Of a DNA stretch of 64,000 nucleotides, positions 1 to 8,072 are shown piece after piece (the first letter of the stretch is position 1; each line of letters starts with the position of its first letter). The DNA comes from Leptospira gomenensis (lineage in GTDB: Bacteria > Spirochaetota > Leptospiria > Leptospirales > Leptospiraceae): the NCBI RefSeq assembly GCF_004770155.1, contig NZ_RQFA01000015.1, positions 1-64,000 of the forward strand. The letters run 5' to 3'. The notes under the pieces are model-generated. The model searched no databases, was not told where the DNA came from, and saw nothing but the letters and a program-made list of their open reading frames with translations. A program made the position numbers and the translations under genes.

Positions 1-483
1 GAGATTTTATCATCACATTCGGAGAATAATATTACATGTTCTTTTTTGATTCCGAGAAGAATTTATGGGAAACTAAATAACTTAGAGAAGAGAAAGATCG
101 GTAAAAATTTGAATATTCTATTAATGAAATATGAAACTAGAATATTGAAGAGTAAACGGTTTCATAATAAAACCGCTACCTCGCTGTATCAGAAGAAAGG
201 AAGCGACCTTCTGAAACTTAATGTTCGTATTCCCACCATTTACTGGGAACAGCTTACGGCTTTTGCAAGGTCTCATGGCGTTTCTAACTGCTATTTGTAT
301 CAGATTTTGCTCATATGGGAGTATTTTCAGAATTCTGAGCAGGGTAAAAAAAGTTTTTTTTATAAAAAAAATCCGAAACAAAGAATAGCTTTGTTTTGGC
401 TACTTGACGTTAATTCTTCATTTTCTTGGAGAACGATTCTCAAAATTTCCTCTAATACATTGGGTGACTCCGGATATTCGTAG
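1..483 (+). CDS. DUF1564 family protein, 5' truncated by window edge
   Basis: The reading frame is open from the first base. The segment before the first usable start codon (TTG at 46) reads as continuing protein (ending NNITCSFLIPRR), so the gene probably begins outside the window. The C-terminal half has the pattern I associate with the Leptospira-specific DUF1564 family: a TSLYQ segment, then LNVRIPTIYWEQL and an AFARSHGVSNCYLYQ helix. These are short basic proteins present in many paralogues per genome; they look like possible DNA-binding proteins, but no function is established. An in-frame ATG at 124 would give a shorter product. A hairpin with a T tract lies about 100 bases downstream. 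Confidence 0.75.
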   Translation, partial: EILSSHSENNITCSFLIPRRIYGKLNNLEKRKIGKNLNILLMKYETRILKSKRFHNKTATSLYQKKGSDLLKLNVRIPTIYWEQLTAFARSHGVSNCYLYQILLIWEYFQNSEQGKKSFFYKKNPKQRIALFWLLDVNSSFSWRTILKISSNTLGDSGYS

Positions 484-582
484 ATAAGATATGAGATTTT
501 AAAAGAATAAATTCTAAATGCACTTCTTAAAACTCATTTTCGATGTGACTTATGACGAAGTTTAAACGGCTTGTCATTTATT

Positions 583-620
583 CCTTCGGAGCTGAATGGA
601 ATTTCATCCGAGGTTTTTTT
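583..620 (+). terminator. Rho-independent terminator candidate after the DUF1564 gene
   Basis: CCTTCGGA (583-590) pairs imperfectly with TCCGAGG (607-613) and is followed by seven T residues. It lies between the + strand DUF1564 gene and the convergent minus-strand glycosylase gene. On the minus strand the stem is not followed by T residues, so it is probably directional. Confidence 0.55.
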
Positions 621-649
621 ATTTGATAAGGAGTTCCTACAATTTTTGA

Positions 650-1267
650 TTATATAAAAAATGTTTCTTTAATTGTGGGATGATTTTGAATTTTTTTAAG
701 TGCTTTCTGAATACAAGCCTTTCCAGTCTCCGTGTGGTTCCATACATTCAGTCCGGAAGGATGAGGCAACGGGATCCAATCCACAGATACGCCATGGAGT
801 TCCCGCGAAAAAATCCCACCTACAACGTCCTCCAATTTATACTTTACGTTATCAATCAATTGATCAATGGCCAACTTCCCAATCGGAATAATTAGTTTCG
901 GTTTGTGGAAACGAACCTCAAATTCTAAAAATTCCGAACAATTCTGAACTTCTTCCGGAGATGGTTTTCTATCTCCGCTTTTTGCCTTTCCAGGAAAACA
1001 ACGACAAACTGCCGACATATTAACCTTTGAACGGAAAGTTTCTTCTTCTATACCAATTCTTTTAAACCAACCGAAAAGAGTTTTCCCTGCGGTATACGCA
1101 AATGGTTTGCCGAATCGCTCTTCGTGAATTCCCGGCGCTTGCCCGATACTTATAATTTTGGCGGAAGGAATACATCCATGAACGGGATTACCTTGCATTT
1201 TAGGACACTTACGACAACTTATTAAACGATTCAGATGATTAAAATATTCGGATTTTCTGTTTTTCAT
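650..1267 (-). CDS. Uracil-DNA glycosylase family protein (family-4-like)
   Basis: This 205-residue protein should remove uracil from DNA in base-excision repair. Motif 1 reads GQAPG (residues 42-46) followed by a GKPF segment and AGK, as in family 4/5 glycosylases (usually GEAPG). Motif 2 near the C-terminus reads HPSG. Cysteines typical of the family-4 iron-sulfur cluster are present: C18 and C21 (CRKC), one of C88/C90, and C110 after a PSPEEV segment. It lies 13 bases after the STAS gene on the same strand and may be co-transcribed. No good Shine-Dalgarno precedes the ATG, so the start is less certain. GQAPG instead of GEAPG is a mild departure from the classical enzymes, so activity and family should be treated as predicted. 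Confidence 0.8.
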   Translation of the reverse strand: MKNRKSEYFNHLNRLISCRKCPKMQGNPVHGCIPSAKIISIGQAPGIHEERFGKPFAYTAGKTLFGWFKRIGIEEETFRSKVNMSAVCRCFPGKAKSGDRKPSPEEVQNCSEFLEFEVRFHKPKLIIPIGKLAIDQLIDNVKYKLEDVVGGIFSRELHGVSVDWIPLPHPSGLNVWNHTETGKACIQKALKKIQNHPTIKETFFI

Positions 1268-1279
1268 TCTTTGGGGAAT

Positions 1280-1702
1280 CTAATGGGCGATGATACTTGC
1301 AGCATCTTCTAACGTTGCCGTGACCCGGATTAGACTTTTTAATTTCGTGAGTTCAAGAATTTTGTTCACTTGCGAAGAAGGGGAAAACATTGCGATTCCA
1401 CCCTTGCCGTTCTTTACTAATTTGGCGTGCGTGCTCATGAAAACAGCCAAGCCGGAAGAATCGATATAGCGAATATTCTCCATATTTACGAAAACATAAA
1501 TGAAACCTTTGTCTATTAGCTCGAAAATTTTTTCCTTCAAAGCATGAGCTGAATAAAGATTTATTTCTCCGCTGATTCTCAATGCAACCCCCTCTTTCGG
1601 GAAATTTGCGGGAACTCCATCCTTCTGTAAAACAACCTGTAGCTCATTGATGGAGAAATCAACTTCCTCTCCGTCGAGATTCAAAGAATCGCCTGTTCCC
1701 AT
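1280..1702 (-). CDS. STAS-domain anti-sigma-factor antagonist-like protein
   Basis: About 140 residues. The C-terminal ~100 form a STAS domain: a strand with ISGEINLYSA, then VNMENIRYIDSSGLAVF, where the SSG serine matches the phosphorylated serine of SpoIIAA/RsbV-type antagonists. Such proteins bind anti-sigma kinases or act in partner-switching complexes. I chose the ATG at 1702 because GGAG lies about nine bases upstream; a longer frame up to 1789 would run through the 3' end of galK in another frame. An N-terminal ~35-residue extension precedes the domain. It sits directly downstream of galK, and no cognate anti-sigma kinase gene is adjacent. Confidence 0.85.
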   Translation of the reverse strand: MGTGDSLNLDGEEVDFSINELQVVLQKDGVPANFPKEGVALRISGEINLYSAHALKEKIFELIDKGFIYVFVNMENIRYIDSSGLAVFMSTHAKLVKNGKGGIAMFSPSSQVNKILELTKLKSLIRVTATLEDAASIIAH

Positions 1703-1736
1703 CAAGATTCTCCAATTTAAATTTATAAATTCGGAT

Positions 1737-2888
1737 TCAAAATTCTCCGACGCCGTCGGAAATACGAAACGTGTATAAAATCGGTTCACGGCCGAATTTT
1801 TCGAAATAACGGGATTTTATTTTTTCAAATAGTTGATCCTTTCTGCCCCTTTGATCGAGAACCAAGATGCAACCGCCAAAACCACCGCCTATCATTCTGG
1901 CCCCTAAAGCAGCTTCCTTTCTTAATTGTTCGACTATAAAATCCGTCTCTTCGCACGAAACTTCGTAGTCTTTCGAAAGCGAACGATGGCATTCGAAAAG
2001 AATTTTACCGACCGATGCGGGATCTCCCCCCCGTAAATATCGTACCGCTTCCTCGGTCCGCATTCGCTCGGTCACCACGTGCCGAGCTCGCTTCGCTTCT
2101 ACCTCGCTCAGTGCGGGAACTCCCAAATCCCCTAATTCGGCCTGATACAAGGACGAAAGGGAATTCCGAACGTTCCGAATCTTAAAAAACGCCGATTCCA
2201 CTTCTTTTCTTCTATCGTTGTAAGCGCTGTCTTTCAGAGAATGTTTGACTTTCGAATCGATCAAATAGAACTCGCAATCCGAAAGTTCGATGGGATGATA
2301 ATGGTATTCCAACGTCTCGGTATTCAAAGAAATGCAATGACCTACCTTTCCGGTGGCGATCGCGAATTGATCCATGATTCCGCATTGAACTCCGACAAAA
2401 TGATTTTCCGCGCGTTGTCCCAAAAGCGCGATGTCTTCCCGTTTCAAATTCCAGCCGTGAATTTCCGAAAGTGCAAAGGCCATTCCCACTTCGAACGCGG
2501 CCGAAGAGGATAAACCGGCCCCTTGCGGAATATTCCCCCAAATCACAGCGTCGAAAAAATCGACCGAATAACCGAGCTTTTTGAATTCCTCGATGACCCC
2601 GAAAGCGTAATTCACCCAAGGAAATTCGTTCGAATAAGCGGCCGATTCGGATTCCACGAGTTCGTTCGATTCCATAGAAAAAATTCGAAAACGGCGTACG
2701 GAATTTTTTCGGATTGCGATCTTTATGGAAACATCTATCGCGGCGGGAAGAACAATTCCTCCGGCGTAGTCAACGTGTTCCCCGATGATGTTGATTCTTC
2801 CCGGAGCCGAAAAAAATCGAATCTTCTCTTCTTGTTTCGAATCGGCGAAAACCGTTTCGAACTTTTTAGATAAGGTCTGTTTATCCAT
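1737..2888 (-). CDS. galK: Galactokinase
   Basis: GHMP-family sugar kinase of 383 residues that phosphorylates galactose to galactose-1-phosphate. It has the galactokinase signature PGRINIIGEHVDYAGG near the N-terminus, the GHMP ATP-binding loop GAGLSSSAAFEV, and the C-terminal glycine-rich motif GARMIGGGFGGC. A KRARHVVTERMRT segment aligns with the conserved AKRVRH region of other galactokinases. I chose ATG 2888 (start MDKQTLSKKF); the frame is open to 2942 but those residues are not family-like. The divergent neighbour is pgi, so hexose metabolism genes share this intergenic region. One copy of the dispersed palindrome (2111-2125) lies within the gene and reads as GVPA. Confidence 0.92.
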   Translation of the reverse strand: MDKQTLSKKFETVFADSKQEEKIRFFSAPGRINIIGEHVDYAGGIVLPAAIDVSIKIAIRKNSVRRFRIFSMESNELVESESAAYSNEFPWVNYAFGVIEEFKKLGYSVDFFDAVIWGNIPQGAGLSSSAAFEVGMAFALSEIHGWNLKREDIALLGQRAENHFVGVQCGIMDQFAIATGKVGHCISLNTETLEYHYHPIELSDCEFYLIDSKVKHSLKDSAYNDRRKEVESAFFKIRNVRNSLSSLYQAELGDLGVPALSEVEAKRARHVVTERMRTEEAVRYLRGGDPASVGKILFECHRSLSKDYEVSCEETDFIVEQLRKEAALGARMIGGGFGGCILVLDQRGRKDQLFEKIKSRYFEKFGREPILYTFRISDGVGEF

Positions 2889-3153
2889 TCTGAAGTTTCT
2901 TAAAACCCGGGAAACATTGGTATGGACTCCGCTTCTCGTCAATCCTTCTACGTTTCCGTTTTCCCGGAACTTTTGGATTTTTCTTGCCCCTCGCTTTCAT
3001 TATTCTAAACTGTTCCAGCGTTCGATTTTCGGGAGAATTGGGAACGCCCTTCGATTTCGATATCCGGTTTCTTCGAAAAAGGAATCGATTCGGAGAATTC
3101 GGTCTTGAAAAAGAAACCGAAAAGAAACGAAAAAAAAGGATTTTCGTAACCTT

Positions 3154-4491
3154 ATGATCCGATTGGAAACCAGATTCGCATCTTCTTTCGTTTCGACCCG
3201 GGAATTGGAACCGTTTTTGTCCACCGCCGAAACCGCACGACTCACCTTACACTCCGCAGACGGAAAGGGAAACGAGTATCTGGGTTGGCTGAATCTTCCG
3301 AAAAAAGAATCGGATTCCGAAATCGAAAGAATCATCCAATCCGCCGAACGATTGCGCGCAGTTTCCGAAACGGTGGTGATCATCGGAATCGGCGGATCGT
3401 ATCTGGGATCGCGCGCCATCCTGGAAGCTGTCCTTCCGTATTTTAAAAAAAACTCCCGAGGGAATCCGGAGATACTCTTCGCGGGTCATCATCTCGAATC
3501 CAGATATTATTTCGAACTCGTCGAATATCTCCAAGATCGGGATTTCTCCATCAACGTGATCTCCAAATCGGGAACGACCACCGAACCCGCGATCGCGTTC
3601 CGAATCCTTTGGGATCTACTCGTGAAAAAATACGGAAGCGGAGCCGCGAAGAGGGTCGTAGCGACGACCGACGTTTCCAAAGGCGCTCTCAAGTCTTTTG
3701 CGGATGCGGAAGGTTTCGAAACCTTTACGATTCCCGACGATGTAGGAGGTCGATATTCGGTTCTCACACCCGTAGGGTTGTTTCCGTTGGCGGCGGCCGG
3801 GCTTCCGATTCGCGACTTTATATTCGGATTTCGGAATATACTTTCGGATTTGCACGAAAACAAGGATCCTTTTTCCAATCCCGCCACCCGATACGCTGCC
3901 CTTCGGAATTATTTTTTATCCACCGGTCGGATCGTAGAAATATTAGCGAATTTTAATCCTTCGCTTCATTTCGTATCGGAATGGTGGAAACAACTTTTCG
4001 GAGAAAGTGAAGGAAAGGAAAACCGTGGGATTTTTCCGGCGTCGATGGACTTTACGACGGATCTTCATTCTTTAGGGCAATACGTTCAGGAGGGGAAACG
4101 GATTCTTTTTGAAACCGTACTGAGTCCTTCCTCCAATCGATCGGATTTGATTTTGAATTCGACCCGGGAGAATTTGGATTCCTTGAATTTTTTGACCGGA
4201 AATACGATCGGGCACGTGAACGAACAGGCACGTCTCGGAACCCTTCTTGCGCACGCGGATGGAGGAGTTCCTTGTTTAGAAGTGGTTTTTCCGGACATCA
4301 CACTTTCCTCTTTGGGGGCCTTATTCTACTTTTTCGAATACGCCTGCGCGATTTCCGGATATTGTCTCGGCGTCAATCCGTTCGATCAACCGGGTGTGGA
4401 AGCATATAAGAAGAATATGTTTTCCCTTTTGGACAAACCGGGTTTTGAAAAAGAAGGCGCCGCGCTTCGAAAACGTATTTTAGGAAACTGA
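3154..4491 (+). CDS. pgi: Glucose-6-phosphate isomerase
   Basis: 445 residues, the length of the compact Bacillus-type enzymes. It interconverts glucose-6-phosphate and fructose-6-phosphate in the cytoplasm. Visible motifs include the phosphosugar-binding [11 protein letters not shown], the [10 protein letters not shown] loop, [12 protein letters not shown] (PGI signature 1), QYVQEG with the catalytic glutamate, and [11 protein letters not shown] (signature 2, with the ring-opening lysine). The ATG at 3154 follows an A-rich stretch containing AAGGA at some distance. It is divergent from galK with about 265 bases between the starts, and it appears monocistronic. Confidence 0.96.
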   Translation: MIRLETRFASSFVSTRELEPFLSTAETARLTLHSADGKGNEYLGWLNLPKKESDSEIERIIQSAERLRAVSETVVIIGIGGSYLGSRAILEAVLPYFKKNSRGNPEILFAGHHLESRYYFELVEYLQDRDFSINVISKSGTTTEPAIAFRILWDLLVKKYGSGAAKRVVATTDVSKGALKSFADAEGFETFTIPDDVGGRYSVLTPVGLFPLAAAGLPIRDFIFGFRNILSDLHENKDPFSNPATRYAALRNYFLSTGRIVEILANFNPSLHFVSEWWKQLFGESEGKENRGIFPASMDFTTDLHSLGQYVQEGKRILFETVLSPSSNRSDLILNSTRENLDSLNFLTGNTIGHVNEQARLGTLLAHADGGVPCLEVVFPDITLSSLGALFYFFEYACAISGYCLGVNPFDQPGVEAYKKNMFSLLDKPGFEKEGAALRKRILGN

Positions 4492-4615
4492 AAGAGTTAC
4501 GTCGTTTAATCCGATGGATGTAATTCATTCCTCGAAATGGAAACAGTTTTTCGATCTTTATCATGAAATTTCTTTTCTTGCTTGACACTTTTAAAATTAG
4601 GAACTGTATGAGGAC

Positions 4616-4948
4616 ATGCAGAGGAGAAGAAACAAAACGGGGATTTGTTTTGCGGCAAGTTTACTCGCCTTCTTGTTTCTTTCTATTTCCTTAACTTCTG
4701 CCAGCAATCTTCCTGGGAAGTTGCCCACCCAAAAACAAACAATAGTAGGTATTGAATCCGAATATAAAGAGCCGGTGCAATCGGAGGAAGAATCTGAATT
4801 CCTCCTGAGTATCCACTCTTATACCCATAAAAACATTTTATTCGTTTTCAAAGGCAAAATCACTTCCCTCCAGGATAGGTTCCAATTCCACTTCTGTAAC
4901 TTCCAAACGATAGGTCTTTTAAACTTACCCCCTCCCGCGATCGCGTAA
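4616..4948 (+). CDS. Small exported protein of unknown function
   Basis: 110 residues. A basic N-terminus (MQRRRNK) is followed by a strong hydrophobic segment (about residues 10-28) ending in SAS, consistent with a Sec signal peptide. The mature part is short, acidic at first, has one cysteine and ends in NLPPPA. I do not recognise the family. AGGA lies only a few bases before the ATG. A TTGACA hexamer stands at 4582-4587, but I cannot see a convincing -10, so it is only a possible promoter. The signal-peptide pattern makes me favour a real gene. Confidence 0.55.
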   Translation: MQRRRNKTGICFAASLLAFLFLSISLTSASNLPGKLPTQKQTIVGIESEYKEPVQSEEESEFLLSIHSYTHKNILFVFKGKITSLQDRFQFHFCNFQTIGLLNLPPPAIA

Positions 4949-5438
4949 CTAGTTTTCGAATTCTAGTTTTACCGTCACGGGGGAAATATGCCTTACAATC
5001 GAAGAAACGAGGTTCTTCCTACGAAGAATCCGAGCTCTTTCCTTGAGTTCTTAAAACGCGGGTCGATTCTTTTCGAAAATCGAATCTCCGTTTTTCGGAC
5101 GCGTCTTTTCCCGTTCTCCGTCTTTATTACTGTTTGCAACTTACGGATCTCCAAATTGTGCCAATCCCGGTTTTGGGAAATTACTCGTTCTCAGGATCGG
5201 GATTGGCATTCTTTTTTCGATAAATTCGTTTCCACAATCGGAGAAACTGCGGCAACAAGCTGATTCATTCTAATCCCACGAAACGACCGCGTGTGCGTCG
5301 TGTTTCGAGTTGTGAGGTACGGGAGTTCCCGCAAATCTCCCGCGGACCGGGCCCTCTTTTTCGAGATTCCGTCTAAAAATGGTTTTATTTACTCCGGAAT
5401 TGGGATACGTTTGCCGGGGATTTTTCCTCTAAGCAAAA
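4949..5438. other. Intergenic region with one palindromic repeat copy
   Basis: I see no convincing gene here. A 91-codon frame (4988-5263) has no domain, signal or good ribosome site and I reject it. The region holds one copy of the dispersed palindrome (ACGGGAGTTCCCGCA, 5319-5333), followed by a GC-rich CGGACCGGGCCCT segment (about 5342-5354). That segment resembles one at 14578-14590 in another repeat-bearing intergenic region. Confidence 0.5.
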
Positions 5439-6326
5439 ATGGATCAGGAATTCAAAAGATGGACCCGTCTACTTCGGGCGATCGAGGCGGGAACGCGGAT
5501 CGAGTTGGGGGGATATATTCTCAACGATTCGTTCCGGAATAATCTCGAAAAGTATCTTAAACTCTGTCTGGAAACCTACAACAAACTCGATTTGACCCCG
5601 GTCGTTTACTCGGTGGTTCAGGAGATGCTCCTTCGCGCCGCGACTTCCAATCTCCGGGAAATGTTCTTTTTCCGAAAAGGCGTAAACGGTACTAACAAGG
5701 AGGTCTTCGACGAAAACGAGGAAGAGTTTAGAATTTTCTTAAATACCCTCGATACAAAGGACGCAAGAATCTCGTTAAAAGAGAAAGGTCTTTTTCTTAA
5801 GGTCATCATTCGCCATAACGATACCGGGTTGGCGGTTGAAGTATTACATAATTCTAAATTGATTCCGTTTTTGGAGGAACGTCTGCGGAAATACCTCGCC
5901 GCCGCGATGGAATTCAAAAATCTCATGGAATACTACGAAGTTTATCCCGAAGACAACGAGGGTAGGGATATCGGACTTGCTCTTTCTATTCTGATGTTGC
6001 GGGAGACGGGATTAAAACCGGAACTTCTTCGGATCGGATCCGGAGAAGAGGTTCATATTTCGCGGTTGGAAGTCCCTTTCGGGGAGGAATATAGAAGTAT
6101 TCGCAGAAAAATATTAAACGACGAAGAGATTTTTCCGTTTCCCAAGGATCATACCGAGGAAATCGAATTACCTTGGAAGACGAGCCGTTGCAGCTATTGC
6201 GGGAGAGTCGTGGACGACAGGATATTTTTTCCGGAAGTTCCGAAGGACATTCCGGTGAAGGTTATGCCGGAGCCGACAAGATCGGGCCACGGTATCTGCG
6301 CTTGGTGTCTTTCTTCTTATCTTTGA
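5439..6326 (+). CDS. Conserved-looking protein with C-terminal zinc ribbon, unknown function
   Basis: 295 residues, without signal peptide or membrane segment, so probably cytoplasmic. The body is helical and charged. The C-terminus carries two CxxC pairs (C251/C254 in CSYC and C287/C290 in CAWC) about 33 residues apart, a typical four-cysteine zinc site. I cannot assign a family beyond that; it may be spirochaete-restricted. The gene overlaps the 3' end of the convergent sugar nucleotidyltransferase gene by ten bases. No clear Shine-Dalgarno precedes the ATG. Confidence 0.75.
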   Translation: MDQEFKRWTRLLRAIEAGTRIELGGYILNDSFRNNLEKYLKLCLETYNKLDLTPVVYSVVQEMLLRAATSNLREMFFFRKGVNGTNKEVFDENEEEFRIFLNTLDTKDARISLKEKGLFLKVIIRHNDTGLAVEVLHNSKLIPFLEERLRKYLAAAMEFKNLMEYYEVYPEDNEGRDIGLALSILMLRETGLKPELLRIGSGEEVHISRLEVPFGEEYRSIRRKILNDEEIFPFPKDHTEEIELPWKTSRCSYCGRVVDDRIFFPEVPKDIPVKVMPEPTRSGHGICAWCLSSYL

Positions 6327-7057
6327 AATTTTCGGGATAATCCGCAAAGATCCAGGAACTCTCCCCAGCGCCCTCCCAGTTTCGAGGAAAAATTCTCATT
6401 CTTTAGAGAAACGTAATATTCTTTCTCTCCGAGGTCGATCGCCTCGCCGGAAAAACGAATGCCGGCCAACCTGTTCTTTTCCGAAAGAAGCCTGAACGTC
6501 AGTGAAAGATCCGCGAAGGATTCCGGTTCGATCGCTTCCAAAACCGAGCTGTCCAAAGTCCCGATTCCCATATAAAAAAAATTTCCAGTTCCGAAACGGA
6601 TCCGATCACCTTGCAAGTCCAAGCCCGTATAACCCGCGTTTTGCGGTCGAGGAAGAAGATACAACAAACAATCCGCCGAAACGGTTTGCGGAGTTTCGAC
6701 GATTTTGAAACCTTCTTCGGGGAAGTATAAAAAGTCAGGGTTGACGAGGGAAATCGTTTCTCCCATCCAGCCTGCGCGTTCCAGACCGGTGCGAATTCCT
6801 CCTGCGGTGCCAAGAATTTCCTTTTTTTCCTCAGAAAAATAAAGAGGGAATGGTTTAAAATTCCGTAGTTCCTCCCGTATTTTGTCTCCGTAAAAATGAA
6901 GATTGACCACCGCGGCTTCCGCATTCTGCGTCCAGGCTTGGAAAAGCGCGTAGTAAATCAAAGGGATTCCGTTTACTGGCAAAAGGGGTTTGGGAAGATC
7001 CCGCGTAAGTTCCTTCATCCTGGTTCCGAATCCGGCTGCGGGTATAAAAAATTTCAA
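6317..7057 (-). CDS. murU: Sugar-1-phosphate nucleotidyltransferase, MurU-like
   Basis: 246 residues with the nucleotidyltransferase fold. The N-terminal signature PAAGFGTRMKELT, then PKPLLPVNGIPLI, and LGTAGGIRTGL with NPDFLYF match NDP-sugar pyrophosphorylases. The short length (about 220-250 residues), lack of a C-terminal hexapeptide domain and position right after an AmgK-like kinase gene point to MurU, which makes UDP-MurNAc from MurNAc-1-phosphate. The gene starts 15 bases after the kinase gene, so they are probably one operon. The family call is firm. The MurU specificity is inferred from gene order known in Pseudomonas; a different NDP-sugar product cannot be excluded. Confidence 0.8.
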   Translation of the reverse strand: MKFFIPAAGFGTRMKELTRDLPKPLLPVNGIPLIYYALFQAWTQNAEAAVVNLHFYGDKIREELRNFKPFPLYFSEEKKEILGTAGGIRTGLERAGWMGETISLVNPDFLYFPEEGFKIVETPQTVSADCLLYLLPRPQNAGYTGLDLQGDRIRFGTGNFFYMGIGTLDSSVLEAIEPESFADLSLTFRLLSEKNRLAGIRFSGEAIDLGEKEYYVSLKNENFSSKLGGRWGEFLDLCGLSRKFQR

Positions 7058-7072
7058 ATCGATCCGAATCCT

Positions 7073-8065
7073 TTATAAGAGTTTTCTAAAATTCGAATTC
7101 GATGTCAGCTCTTCTTTGAGGAGATGAAAGAATACGAATAGTTGATCCGGAAAAAGACCGGCCTGCACGATTTCGATCAGATTGTCCAAACCGTTCAATA
7201 CACTTTGCGCGTATTTGTCCATTTTCTTTTCGGAAACAAGATAAAAATAAGATCCCAGCGCCTTGTAGGATCGTTGAAGGCATTGTAGATAATAACATTC
7301 CTTCGCTTTGGGAAAAGTATGACCGCTAGACTTTATAAAAAGCTGATATAGTCCTTGTCTCATCGCGAACGGAATCGGTCTGTAGGCGTCGTATAAAATG
7401 CTAGCAAGATCGTAAAAAGGAGTTCCCATTCTGGCGTCCTGAAAATCGATCATACAAATTCTCCCGTCCGAATCTATGAGCAGATTTCTTCCGTGAAAAT
7501 CCCGGTGGCAGAACGTCTTGAGCGGATATTCCGCGAGAAAGGAGGAACATTCTTCTATGAAAATTTTCACTTCGCTTCTGAGTTGGGTTTTTAGTCCGAA
7601 CTGTCTTTGGAACTTTAGAAAATTGGAATACGTAAACTCGCTTTCGAAATGGAATTTTTCCGCGTCGAATTCCCTGGAGCTCACCGGAGGCACCGGATTC
7701 GTTTTCTGAAGGTCTACGAGAATTTCGATCGCTTTGACGAGCCATTCCCTGTATTCCACGTCGTCCGCAACGGAAGTAAGATCACGCGTTCCTCCGTCGC
7801 TTAACAAAATCAGGAAGTGGATCATATCCTTTTTAATCACTTCGGGGACGTTGAAGCGGTTGTGGTTCAAAAATTCGGCGACGTCCACGAAATCGTGTTG
7901 GAATCGAACGTCTTTACAAAGGATCAGTGTTCGATCCGAATAAACGACACGAAAGTATTTGCGATCCGAGGCTTCCGAAGTTATAGGAGTGATCTTTTCC
8001 GGAGAACTGCCCGGTAATTCCAAAAATTTAAGTTCTGCGTCAGAGAGGGAAACGGATACGTTCAT
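7073..8065 (-). CDS. amgK: Aminoglycoside-phosphotransferase-fold sugar kinase, AmgK-like
   Basis: 330 residues. The APH/choline-kinase motifs are clear: the catalytic FCHRDFHGRNLLID loop (HxDxxxxN) and the metal-binding CMIDFQDARMG, followed by PFYDLASILYDAY. AmgK phosphorylates the anomeric carbon of MurNAc or GlcNAc in the cell-wall recycling bypass, and its usual partner MurU is encoded immediately downstream. Together they would convert recovered MurNAc to UDP-MurNAc without passing through glucosamine-phosphate synthesis. Both substrate specificity and pathway are inferred from the pair. The upstream neighbour, seven bases away on the same strand, is a receiver-histidine kinase, so co-transcription with signalling genes is possible. 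Confidence 0.78.
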   Translation of the reverse strand: MNVSVSLSDAELKFLELPGSSPEKITPITSEASDRKYFRVVYSDRTLILCKDVRFQHDFVDVAEFLNHNRFNVPEVIKKDMIHFLILLSDGGTRDLTSVADDVEYREWLVKAIEILVDLQKTNPVPPVSSREFDAEKFHFESEFTYSNFLKFQRQFGLKTQLRSEVKIFIEECSSFLAEYPLKTFCHRDFHGRNLLIDSDGRICMIDFQDARMGTPFYDLASILYDAYRPIPFAMRQGLYQLFIKSSGHTFPKAKECYYLQCLQRSYKALGSYFYLVSEKKMDKYAQSVLNGLDNLIEIVQAGLFPDQLFVFFHLLKEELTSNSNFRKLL

Positions 8066-8072
8066 CGTTTTT

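Noticed and set aside
2060..2125. Repeat-element insertion in galK
   Set aside because: Although it resembles the 14.5 kb region, the encoded KRARHVVTE segment aligns with normal galactokinases, so most of it is native; only the GVPA-coding part matches the repeat.
4988..5263. 91-codon + strand frame as a gene
   Set aside because: No ribosome site, no signal or domain, and composition typical of non-coding sequence.
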